This document shows, piece after piece, positions 45,301 to 55,157 of a stretch of DNA of 64,000 nt. How positions within the stretch are numbered: the stretch's first letter is position 1; each line of letters begins with the position of its first letter. The notes beneath the pieces are model-generated. The model made no database searches. It saw only the letters and a list, made by a program, of their open reading frames with translations, and was not told the origin of the DNA. The stretch is taken from assembly GCF_963675165.1 (NCBI RefSeq), contig NC_087388.1, positions 4,283,047 to 4,347,046 of the forward strand, given 5' to 3'. The position numbers and the translations under genes are program-made. Origin of the DNA: Halichondria panicea. Taxonomy: Eukaryota; Porifera; Demospongiae; Suberitida; Halichondriidae.

Positions 45301-45830
45301 ACTGTGTAAGTTCTCAGATTGAGAGGGGTACACTCTGACTGAGTTATGAGGTCGAGTCACCTCTTGTACTGGAAAAACTGAGAGAAAGCACAAAAATGTG
45401 AACACTATATAATTTATACTAGCACACTGTATATATTAATACTGTGGAAGTAGTGATTTGCTTGTGGATAAATATCCTAATCGTCATGCACACTTCACTA
45501 GCTGAATCAGATAAAAACATTGTAACATTATAATAAGACTTCAATCCTTTATATACCGTCTCCAGCTTTTATAGGTCCAGTTGTTGTGTGATTTTTAGCT
45601 TCAAACTCGACATTATGCGATACTTTGTAGGAAGTGAATGGTTTAACTTTGGCCACGTCTTCACCAGGAGTTGTTACAGCAGATCGGCCAGGCACAAGTG
45701 CTGATTGTCCTTGTCTGGTGTCAGTAACTTCTAGGGACTTAGTTCTCAGTCTGATGTCATCTGATTCAAACAATGCCGAGTCACTGTCCAGGAGTCCAAC
45801 ACTAGTGCTTTCATCATCTTTGTAATCCAT
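42350..45830 (-). CDS. T4: two-pass membrane protein with short cytoplasmic head
   Basis: Minus-strand exons 45830-45557, 45368-45282, 43989-43957 and 43326-42350 (456 aa), all phase 1 and matching T3 exon for exon. The head carries LEVTD...GQSALVPG as in T3 and an LEPLLKKN stretch before the membrane. TM1 (KLIVLVVFFGNAAALITFGS) is followed by an ectodomain with a CPAC pair, VDDNYFNIS, QIHYS and a C-x6-SCT pattern, then TM2 with a Cys-rich tail. It is a close paralogue of T3. A HECT-bearing transposon inserted 49 bp upstream of the start codon, and a MULE-like element lies in intron 2, so its promoter may be altered. Confidence 0.65.
43361..43956. other. T4 intron 3 with local repeats
   Basis: The phrase ACACAGTTGAGATACAATTA occurs twice, near 43345 and near 43765, so part of the intron is internally duplicated. 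No coding sequence is seen. Confidence 0.4.
44406..45207. mobile_element. MULE-like element, copy 2, with larger RecQ fragment
   Basis: Ends are TAGCCTCGGTCCCAGGCCG and the inverse CGGCCTGGGGTCGAGGCTA. The perfect 9-bp duplication ATCCTACTA is at 44397-44405 and 45208-45216. It is inverted relative to copy 1 (315-932) and about 200 bp longer. It lies in T4 intron 2. Confidence 0.8.
44630..45110 (+). pseudogene. RecQ-like helicase fragment with Walker A motif
   Basis: The plus-strand translation around 44710-44790 gives LFEGRDVFIWFPTGYGKSLC, the RecQ Walker A region (PTGxGKS). A stop and a frameshift follow, then SPLVSL, DQIRSLNNRG, AAILSS and LLYTAPEA. Only the first part of the helicase core is present and it is broken, so no function is expected. 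It shows what the shorter copy at 450-690 derives from. Confidence 0.7.
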
Positions 45831-45984
45831 TATTGTTCTCTTGTTCAGAGATATATATATAGATCTAAACAACTCCCTTATGGAACGCCAAATAGGTCAA
45901 AAATACATCCCACTTCAAGGGGGTGTCTCACACATCTATCGGTTGCTTTGCACACATCGATCTTTACCCACTTGTACACTTTTG

Positions 45985-46210
45985 ACATCTATTGACTACT
46001 TGACATTTATCGACTACTTGACATTTATCGACTAATTGACATCTATCGACTACTTGACATCTACTGCTACGTATACTTACATCTATCAGCTAGTTGCTAC
46101 TTGACATCTATCAGCTACTTGACATCTATCGACTACTTGACATCTTCTGCTACGTATACTTACATCTACCAGCTAGGTGACATCTATCCACTACTTGATA
46201 TCTACCATCA
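45985..46210. repeat. Subterminal satellite, left arm
   Basis: Degenerate tandem units of about 18-20 bp built on GACATCTATCGACTACTT. The inverse array lies at about 48541-48655 inside the other end of the same element. Confidence 0.8.
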
Positions 46211-46387
46211 CACGTCCACCACTCACCATGTACGTCGCGTCTAGGTCTAGGTGTATTTATATACGAGCAAGATCAAGAGTACATACTTAGATAGTGTCCT
46301 TAGTTGGGTGTGGCCTAACTTCAGGTGAACCCCCTTAATTAAGTCACGTGATACGCTTGCTTGGCCCCACGTGGAATAAAAGACAAA

Positions 46388-47815
46388 ATGTCGATTTCAG
46401 AAGAGCAAGTCAAGAAACTGGAGGAAGGAATAACTATTTTGAACACCATCCTTGCTAATCAAGCTCCTAGCTAACAGAGAGATGCTCGTAGTCAACAACC
46501 TGCAAGACACTCATCAGGTGTAGGTAAGCAAGCTGTACTTCGTTTAGGCCACTCCAACTTACAAATTAGTTTCCCGTCCACCTCCTGATAATTGATTTGT
46601 GTACATTGCAGGTGTGGGTGTGGGTGATGTAGGCTCAAGCTCATCTGCTTGTGGTCGTGCTATCGATACGCTGAGATCTGTGAGACAAAGTTTCAGTAGT
46701 GAAGCAAGGCTCGAGCAAAGAAAAAATTTTTCTCAGCTCAGTCCATGTTTGAGGGCCATGAGAACAGTAAGGTTGTGCGGTACGATTTATTGGCTTTGCA
46801 GGTATTTTGATGTAAAAGTGTGTATGCGTAGTCGCTGACATACACTTTTTTATACAGGGTGAGACGTTTCTTCTCGTAGGAAAATTGATGACCATGGGAA
46901 TCACTCAGGGTGGTAGTGGTTTCTCCTTTTTTGGAAGTAGTCTCTACGCATACTTGTGTGGTGTTAAAATCTGTGATATTGACATACCTGATGAAGAAGT
47001 ACCAAATACTAACGTCCGGATCCTTATTCAGAAGGTATATAATATTATCTATATAATTATGTGTATAATTCAACACTGTACCTGCAGATCAATGATGCTG
47101 CTGATGACAAAGACCTAAAAGATTGTATCTTTGATGAATGTGACACCATTGTGAATGCCGGGTACAGCAAGCCACTTTTTACCTCGACGCAAGCAGACAA
47201 AGTTGAGATAGTGAAGACACTAAAACTCTACTACACTCTTCTCGAGTCTTTAGCAGAGATTAACCAGCTCAAGGAGGGATTGCAAGTGAACGGTGTGGGA
47301 GAAGCACTTGTGAAGTACCCTGAACTAATGAGGCCTCTATTTGTGCACAATAACACACAAGTTCTGACTGCTGGTAAGTGTCGTGTGTAACTGGTAACCA
47401 TAATTAGTTTTGTTGTAATTATTGCAGAGACCATGAAGGCCATGTTCAAAATCACCCACTTTTCACCTAAGGGCTCAAATGATCTTGCTAAAGAAGAGGC
47501 TACTTACATGCTGTTTGTAGATTTTCTGTACGATTGTGAATGTGTTGAAGGTATGAACTATAATTACAGTGTGCCTGTTATCATTAGGCTAATACTGTAG
47601 GTGACTCGGAGGATTCTGTCAGTCTTAAGACCATTCTTTCTTTTACTACTGGTTCAGAGTCTGTTCCACCGATGGGATTTGATAACTCTTTGGGTCTGAG
47701 ATTTAACGATACCAATGTGTTTCCCACGTCGTCCACTTGTGCGTTGGAGCTAACCCTGCCCTCCAAGTATTATAACAATCCAGAGGAGTTTAAAAAGAAA
47801 TGGTATATGGTATGA
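46388..47815 (+). CDS. HECT-like E3 ubiquitin ligase, first exon interrupted by a stop
   Basis: Exons 46388-46523, 46612-46766, 46858-47034, 47088-47373, 47428-47550 and 47601-47815 (364 codons including stops). From exon 3 on the protein follows the HECT domain of the G2E3-like type: LMTMGITQGG, YLCGVKICDID, LKEGLQVNGV, RPLFVHN, ITHFSPKGSN, LSFTTGSESVPPMGF and FPTSSTCALEL near the C terminus, with the putative thioester Cys at codon 47738-47740. HECT ligases accept ubiquitin on this Cys (known). Only part of the N-lobe is present. Exon 1 reads M-SISEEQ to an in-frame TAA at 46472, after which the same frame continues openly through all other exons. It is either a pseudogene or starts downstream of the TAA. 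It lies inside a TIR element. Confidence 0.7.
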
Positions 47816-47879
47816 AAAACCATGGAGGATTTGGTTGCCTATAAGCACTGCAATAAAATGAACATATACTTTTTTTGTG

Positions 47880-48010
47880 TTTGACAAAACCTATTAACCC
47901 TGTATCACTTTCATACTTTATCATGATTCTTTCGAACATATTATACTCTTTTTGTGTTCTATTCACCCTGTATCACTTTCATACTTTATCATGATTCTTT
48001 CAATATCATT
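47880..48010. repeat. Direct duplication 3' of the HECT-like gene
   Basis: The phrase CCTGTATCACTTTCATACTT and its continuation occur twice with a period of about 65 bp. No coding potential. Confidence 0.7.
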
Positions 48011-48540
48011 ATGTTACATCATTCTAAATAGACAGACATCTAGCTAAGTCTTTGGTGCGACCAAACAACGATATGCCATAGTCATCACAAACAGCAAGTG
48101 GGTTCACCTCTTCTTTAAGCATACTAAACTGTGCATCAGACAGTGGGCAATTAGTGCTTGGGACTCGATACAAGGGAGGCCAGGCCGTTCCAATCTATTC
48201 CATAATCTCCCTGTAATAATAGTTAGGAAATAATTAAACACAATGCTTATACTCTGATCCACCAGTTTCAAATACATTTTGTACATTGTACTACATGCAC
48301 AGACTTCGGTAAACTAATGAAGGTAAACACATCACTAATACTTACAATTGATGAATCATCCAATACTCCTTGTAATGCTGCTCCATCTGTTGTTAGTGAG
48401 GTCATTCCCTGTACTCTGACCTAAAATTGGACCATGCCCTGTGGGGTGGGGCTACAATGGGTGGGGCCACGCCCAACTAGATCATGTACATGGATAGTGT
48501 CAAGTATAGTTGGGCGGATTCCAACTAGTGTCAAGTAGTA

Positions 48541-48655
48541 TCATATCAGATAGATGTCAAGTAGTTGATAGATGTAAGTATACGTAGCAGTAGATGTCAA
48601 GTAGTCGATAGATGTCAAGTAGTCGATAGATGTCAAGTAGTCTATAGATGTCAAA
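48541..48655. repeat. Subterminal satellite, right arm
   Basis: Tandem units of GATAGATGTCAAGTAGTC, the inverse of the left-arm satellite at about 45985-46210. Confidence 0.8.
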
Positions 48656-48757
48656 AGTGTACAAGTGGGTAAAGATCGATGTGTGCAAAGCAACCGATAG
48701 ATGTGTGAGACACCCCTATGAAGTGGGATGTATTTTTGACCTATTTGGCGTTCCATA

Positions 48758-50096
48758 CTCCCTACCCTGGAATTCGAGACTAACAACTCCCCTCACATCG
48801 ATTGCCAATTAAAATACGATTTTTCTCCTGTTAAAAGTTAAACATTCAAGAGAAAAATCGGCCTGGACTGTGGAAACATCTGCATTGTCATGTCCAGCTC
48901 AGCATTTTGTATCTAGCTCGGTTTGGGACGTACTTGACTAGACGCGATCTGATCTGAAAGTTGCTAAAAGACTTGCTGTCGAAAGAGCGATAGCTAGAAG
49001 ATAGCCTTGGAAGGTAAGTCTATGCTCTAGTTAACCAGTAGACTGACTATTAAATGTACCCACTGGTAGCTCTGTCTAGTCTGTGAGTGATTCCTACTAT
49101 ACTATTTTTATATCTGTGATATATCTATAATTTATGCTAAAGGCCCGCGCTACTATTCAGCTACAGTGCAGTGAACTATTTGATGGAAAGTCAGTGGAAT
49201 ATAAACAGTGTATTCAAATACTCCAGTGCCTGGTGCCATCTCCCAGATTGAACAAATTTCAGGTAAACTCACTGTAATTATTGTGTGTGCGTGTCTGTGG
49301 CCGTGGATCAATGTAAGAGTTTCTATAATTAGTAACGTTTTCTTGGATCTAGATTCGTGGATTTGCAAAATAATGCTTCGTTCTCGAGTTATGCCTATAG
49401 TTTTTTGCTTAGAATTACAGGCTTTTTAGAAGAGTCGGAGTAGGAAACTTATCCATGGAGTGTTGCTACTCTACTTAGTAGTTAGCTCTACATATGCACT
49501 AGAACGCTAGCTATTGGCAGCTGCAAGAGTGAGAAGAGAGCTGCTCGATGCCATTTGGACTTTGGACTTTTGACCAATCATGATTGATAATTTTCCACTC
49601 TGCAAAAATATTCATCATGATAATTATCATTCCCAAGAGTATATAATAGAGAGAGAGTATCGAACGTAGGCATACTGTGATCAGATGTATGCGGAGAGTA
49701 ACATGACTTCCTGTATCTGTCACAAGCTTGGAATTTGCACACTGAGCAATCCAAGTGTCGGTTAAAAACCATTGTTCCTCTACGTTCGATACTCTCTTCT
49801 CTCTATTATATACTCTTGGTATTAATAGTAGCTTTATGTTATGTAGCTTCGCCTCTACCAAGCTTTCATTTTGTGTATAGGTTAATACTAGCTAGTTTTT
49901 CTTATACATACTCATATTTAACAACACTGGTAATCAGGGCGTTATTCGTGTTGTTGTTAATTATCACACAGAATCTATCCTGAGCCACGTCTCATCTTTT
50001 TACCTAACACCTCCTGCCCTCTAATTGGCAGATCTCCCTTCATACACACCCCAAACACTTTCCTGGTTGGCTTGCTCTCCCCTCCCTCCAAAAGCA
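48758..50096. other. Spacer before T6 with a dispersed repeat
   Basis: About 49260-49560 shares AGAGTTTCTATA and TGTTGCTACTCTACTTA phrases with 28.4-28.6 kb. Around 49640-49670 and 49780-49820 there are inverted arms (AGAGTATATAATAGAGAG and its inverse). No gene was recognised. The T6 promoter should be near the right edge. Confidence 0.4.
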
Positions 50097-53000
50097 ATGA
50101 GTGGTGATAGTCAACCCAATAATATTTGGGCTCAAGGCAATTTTAATGGTACGTTTTCCACATAACTTTATTTTTCTGCACTCATTATTAATATACGGTT
50201 GGTGTGCCGTATAGCCGGTAATTTTCGGCAACTACAAAAATATTATCCACGAAATACTGAACCACGAATATTTTGTCCCCCATAATTACCGGCTATACAG
50301 TACGTAGAATGACAATAACTTTTGGGTTTATTACAGCCGGTATAACAGTTGTGACTGATCCCACTCCTGGTACTTCCCCGGAAGATGGAACCCTTAACTC
50401 TCAAGATGTTGCTGGTGATGGTGGACACTCTAGAGGCACTTTAGACACTGCTCAACCAGGTGTGTGGCTTAGTACGTCATCCTATTCTTATATACATAAC
50501 ATGTGTACTATCTTAGTGATGGATGTGATGCGCCCGCATGTTGTTGTATCTAAATACGAGTGGTCGATAACAACCTGTTGACATAAGGATCGAGGCATGT
50601 GACAATGCATGCCTATGAATATTAAAGTGTTGTAACTACTAGCCTAGCGCACATCCATTTATAGGCAAAAATGGATGCTGGCTTGCATTATGTCAACATA
50701 ACTGTATTTTCACTACAAGGGGCTGTTCACCATTCCCCAGGGGCTTGTGTCTTTGAACAGACCTCATTTCATGGACAGGCCTCAGAGGATGTGGGTTATG
50801 AAGTTGATGATGAAAATCGACCTGTGGAGAAGTTGGAAACAGGTATAATTATTGTCATCAAGCGTTGTTTTTATCCTGTTTGCTCTTAGTTTTTCAATGT
50901 ATTTTATTAGTGTTTGTTTTTCATTGTACATGTAGGTAAACAGGCTTTATTGTATGGCCTGACTTTAAGTGCTCAAGAAAGTCATGTACCAGCTTATGAG
51001 GTTACACCTGAAGAAACTCAAACAGGTACATGCTTATACAATACTGTGCATGATGTATCGTATAGCTGGTAATTTTCATGGGGCCAAATATTCGTGGATG
51101 AAGCTCTGAACCATGAATATTATACTCACGAATGAAGCAACCTTGCCTACTTTACCTGCAGAAGCAGCAACCACAAAAATATTATCCACAAAGTTGACTA
51201 AATATTGCTCAATGTTTTACCCCCCGAAAATTACCTCCTATATATATGGTATGTATACAGTGAGGCATAAATTATTATAATACTATGTTTTGGGGCTGAA
51301 GAAAGGATTTTGTTGACTGAATGTTACTGTCACAGGTCTCCAAGTGATTCGGTCATGTGTGAAAGCAAGTCCGAATGCCCTTGGGATGGCTCTGGTTGTC
51401 AGCCATCAAGATGTCCACTCATCACAACGTCTCGATTCTCTCGCAGGGATCGATTGTGGAGCCCAGCAACTAGAAGAGGCATTCACAATGTGCGGTTTGG
51501 CTGTTGTACGTCTTGTGAATCCAACAAAAAGGGAGTTGCTCGCAGTTATAAGAGCAATGATTTTGGACAGGGCGGACCCCATGGCTATCGAGTATCCCGC
51601 GTCGTATAAATACTTCTTCTTCTACACGACAGGCCATGGAGCAAACAAAGTGTTCTTCACCAAAGACGGGTCCATTTCGTACCAGGATGTGTATGACCTG
51701 TACCAGGGTTTTCTTTGTCAAAGATATTTCTTCTTTGACTGCTGTCGCTCTATCAGGATAGACTCGATGAGTTTGTACCCAAATGGAGATCGTGTCCTCC
51801 CTCCCTGTCTTGAATTCTCAATTGATCCCTACAATTGTGTTATCTATGCAACCGTTAGTGGGCAGCAAGCATTTGGACCAGGAGATGGTGTCTCCTTTAT
51901 GACAAAAAAAATGGTGGGTCTTCTAAAGAAGCAGATACCCATGAACAAAGTGCTGTATCGTCTTCAGGAAGAGGTAAATGATGCAACTGGGGAAATGAAG
52001 CAAGTGGTGGTGGTTCTGAATGCTACTCCTATATATAGCAAAATTCATCTTTGGAAGGAACAGGAGCAAGCCAGTGAGTTCTGTATAGTTTTGTAGTATC
52101 TAGATATGAAGCTTGTGTTTTTACATGTATTGTAAACTTCTTGTCTTTTCGTGTGCATGGTCTATAATTTGTTTCACACAGCTAACTTACTGCAGTTCAA
52201 TCCTTTCAGTGAATCCAAAACTTCAAGTTGTGCCCCATGTTTCTCGAGACAGTGCTGTGGTGTACCTTTCTGCCGAATTCCCTGCACCAACTACCACCTC
52301 CAAATTCCATCATCGAAAGAGCCTTCAATTTCAGGTACATAATTATTGTCGATTTGGCTGTTATTGGCTAATTACATAATGTATGTAACGTACCGTTATA
52401 GCGGGTTATTTTCTTCGTATGGTGGAAATGTTAGTATAATTATTTCGAATATATATATATCGTACGAAAATAAAATTATTCTACCGCAATATAGGTTCAG
52501 CGTTACTATTCTGAGCTGTACGAATATTTAAAATACTTAATTGGGTAGTTCATATGAAAATTTGCACCAACAAAAATAACCCGCTACAGTAGAACCTCGA
52601 TTATCTGGCCCTCCATTATCTGGAACCTCAATTATCTGGCTTGGCAATTTCTTTTAATAATTCAGAAAATGGGCCTGCCCTTAAATGCGCATGCGCGTTG
52701 CAGCTGTTACTATGAAGACAGGCCTACTTATCTTCTGTGCATGCGCACACAACCATGTGGTTCTTCAATAAAGTGGGTGGATCAAGGCGTGGTTTGTCTA
52801 TTCGACTATCCGTTATCTGGCCAGCTGTCTCTGGAACCAAGGTGTCCAGATAATCGAGGTTGTACTGTTTACGGTAGTCTGCTATCATGTACTTAGATCC
52901 GTGATTACTATTGCAGCAAATCTTTTGTTGAATGAACAGTTGCACACCTACAATCGTTTTATGTAGACCTGTTTTTTCTTCTTTTATATATAGATGAAAT

Positions 53001-54999
53001 CCCAGACTGGAACTTGGATAACTTTGTCTGATGAGTATCAGGAATCTTCTGACCCTGTTAGTATACCCCAGCCTGCAAGACGTAGGGCCAGCACTGCCAC
53101 GACTGCGTCTCAGCCCTCATATGTACCTCTTCAAGAAATTGCTTCGTACGAGAGAGGCCGTGATCTAGTGAGTCCTATAAGGCCAAGTCACTACAACAGT
53201 AACCAACAAGCCCCGAATGTGTCCCAAGTTACCCGTGCTCTGAAGATTCCTGTGACTGAAGTAGGGAAGAGAATGACCGAGTTCAGAGTGGTATCAAAGC
53301 TAAACGGAGGATTGGAGCTAGAGTCAAACACTGTGTTTGGGATTGTTGATCTAGGTATGATATCTTCACATTGATAAACCAAGCAAGCTAGGTGCATTGC
53401 ATTGTTATTTTGATTTCTATACACGCTGAATCAATATAGCTCTAGTGCGTTAAGCAGACTAAGGCTCCATAGCCTTTACATTAGTTCACCCCCCCCCCCC
53501 ACACACACAACACACACACACACAGTTCAACCAGTGATTTGTAAACATGACTCGGTAATCGAATTCGAGGGCAGCCAAGAGCCACGAGTCTCCATATGCT
53601 GGACTATCCGTCAAGTACCATTCACGATCTCCTACCAGCAATTCAGCATTCGCGTTTTCAAGAAGGGCAAGCAGGGCAATCTTCAATCAGTTTTCTCAAA
53701 GAAAATTGATTTCGACCCCCAAAAAGAGCATCATAAAGAGTCTTTTGATGTGCCTGATTTGAGTGATGAAACTGATGGGGATACTTATTTGGTTGTTGTG
53801 GAGGCCAAGCGAGTGGATGGTCAGACTGTTTGCAGTGAAAAGACCTCTTTGAAAACCTCTAAAAGTATGTGGAGTATCAGTATGGCTTCTGTTTTGATGT
53901 TCTTTATTCTTGTACATGTATATAAAACAGCATGGCGTATAAGTACTTATCTTGTTTTCACTGCATACATGTGAATAATTGAAGATTTTGTGTTGCAGGT
54001 TTCTGTCTCAACTGGCAACGCTTGGTTGAATTTGTGGCCTTTGTTCTTTTTTTAACTGCTATAATTGCTCTCCTATCAAGTATGATTGGCATCAACACTT
54101 CAGAAATGAATGAGTACAGGTACAATGCGTCTGCAATGTTGTCGTATACAACGCTTGGAATTCCAACGGCTCAAAGGAATGCCAGTTTCTTTGATTGTCT
54201 CCTGCACTTCGACTACAAAAACCAACAAGTGATCAAACATAAAGACATAGATCTCTACTGCGGTCAATTTACTAAGTTACAGCTGGCCAATAGTCGGGCA
54301 CCAAAGTTCTGTGGACCCAATGATATCGAGATCAATCAGCGAAACAAGAAGCTTGAGGTGCCTGTGGATTTCCTCCCAATTGGTAGTAGCATTCCAAGTG
54401 CTATAAATCTACTACCACGATCGATATTCTCCGTATATCTTTGTCTATCAGCACCTGTAGATGGAACGATTGTATTCGAGCTTTATCGGTACGAACACTT
54501 TACAACCTGTGAGCCTCTACAAAGGAAAGCCGTGACTTTTAATTACTCAACTTCTTGTAGCAACACCTCTCTCAATGTTTTGGAACCCAACCTGGTCATT
54601 GGTGCACTGTCGACAAATAGTACCATCCATCCGGAATTCACAATGATCCAAGGATATGTCCAGCAGTATTATTATGATGAGAAACATCTTGGGCTGATTA
54701 ACGACACTTACCTTGTAGGAGACCAGCCAAAAACCATTCCCGGGAGCATCGAGACAGAGCTAGTGTGTTATGCGAATGGAGATCGTAGCCGTACTGTTTT
54801 CTTGCATCTCTTCAGTGTACTTGTTCCGACTGCCTTGACACTTTGGAAGGTGATTGTGATTGCGACTACTGCCCTCGTGCTTGTTGTTGCGTTTATTTTC
54901 TGTGTTTTTCGCCGTACCCTAGTCAGATTCGTGTGCAACCAGTATAGACAGTGTAGAAAAAGGTGTGGACACAACTCATACATTAAACTTAATAACTAA
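50097..54999 (+). CDS. T6: caspase-like / FN3-like / two-pass membrane protein
   Basis: Exons 50097-50148, 50337-50459, 50720-50842, 50936-51025, 51336-52073, 52210-52334, 52994-53354, 53526-53864 and 53999-54999 (983 aa). All introns are phase 1 except one phase 0. An N-terminal polar region of about 130 residues is followed by a caspase-like domain (about 130-370) with TGHGAN (His about 230) and FDCCRS (Cys about 266), like T5. One A-B pair of FN3-like modules follows; the A module is split by an intron and has a Ser/Arg-rich insert (PARRRAS). Then come TM1 (VAFVLFLTAIIALLSS), a glycosylated ectodomain with VQQYYYDE, TM2 and a basic tail. Active-site residues are present, but the substrate pocket cannot be judged. 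A membrane-tethered paracaspase-like receptor is inferred. The exon at 50720 uses an AAG acceptor and is less certain. Kinase K1 follows 158 bp later. Confidence 0.72.
50202..50302. mobile_element. Short MITE of the TACCGTATAG family in T6 intron 1
   Basis: GCCGTATAGCCGGTAATTTT at the left is inverted against AATTACCGGCTATACAG at the right, about 100 bp in all. Confidence 0.65.
51055..51253. mobile_element. MITE of the TACCGTATAG family in T6 intron 4
   Basis: CGTATAGCTGGTAATTTTC at the left and GAAAATTACC at the right are inverted, with CACGAATGAAGCAACCTTGC inside, as in the copy at 37.5 kb. Confidence 0.6.
52391..52868. mobile_element. Two adjacent MITEs in T6 intron 6
   Basis: 52391-52584 has inverted ATAGCGGGTTATTTT and AAAATAACCCGCTA ends. 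Directly after it, 52587-52868 has CAGTAGAACCTCGATTATCTG and its inverse ATAATCGAGGTTGTACTG with TA on both sides, a Tigger-like MITE. Together they make up most of the intron that splits the FN3-like A module. Confidence 0.7.
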
Positions 55000-55157
55000 A
55001 TACAATTATACATGCACCGTTCATCTTTTCTTTTGTGTGATTGTAAACCGTATGTGACTTTTTGTAAAAAAAATTAATGGCGAAATACTTGCAATATTGT
55101 CTGCGCATGCGCACAATTATATAATACACTACTATAATTATAATAAGTCCGACTGTC

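Larger units (their letters stand above)
45879..48757. mobile_element. 2.9 kb DNA element with long TIRs carrying a HECT-like gene
   Basis: The left end starts TATGGAACGCCAAATAGG, and the right end is its reverse complement. The two agree almost base for base over about 130 bp, then both pass into a satellite of GACATCTATCGACTACTT units. CTCCCT occurs at 45873-45878 and 48758-48763, an apparent 6-bp target duplication. No transposase is seen; the only gene inside is the HECT-like one. It is therefore either a non-autonomous element that captured a host gene or a family that normally carries it. Confidence 0.75.

Noticed and set aside
49511-49861. 116-residue minus-strand frame upstream of T6
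   Set aside because: It runs through both arms of an inverted repeat and a dispersed element, so its coding potential is accidental.
50665-50719. Longer version of T6 exon 3 using the TTTATAG acceptor at 50664
   Set aside because: It would be entered in the wrong phase and give a stop within the exon. The AAG acceptor before 50720 keeps the frame and gives an exon of 123 nt.
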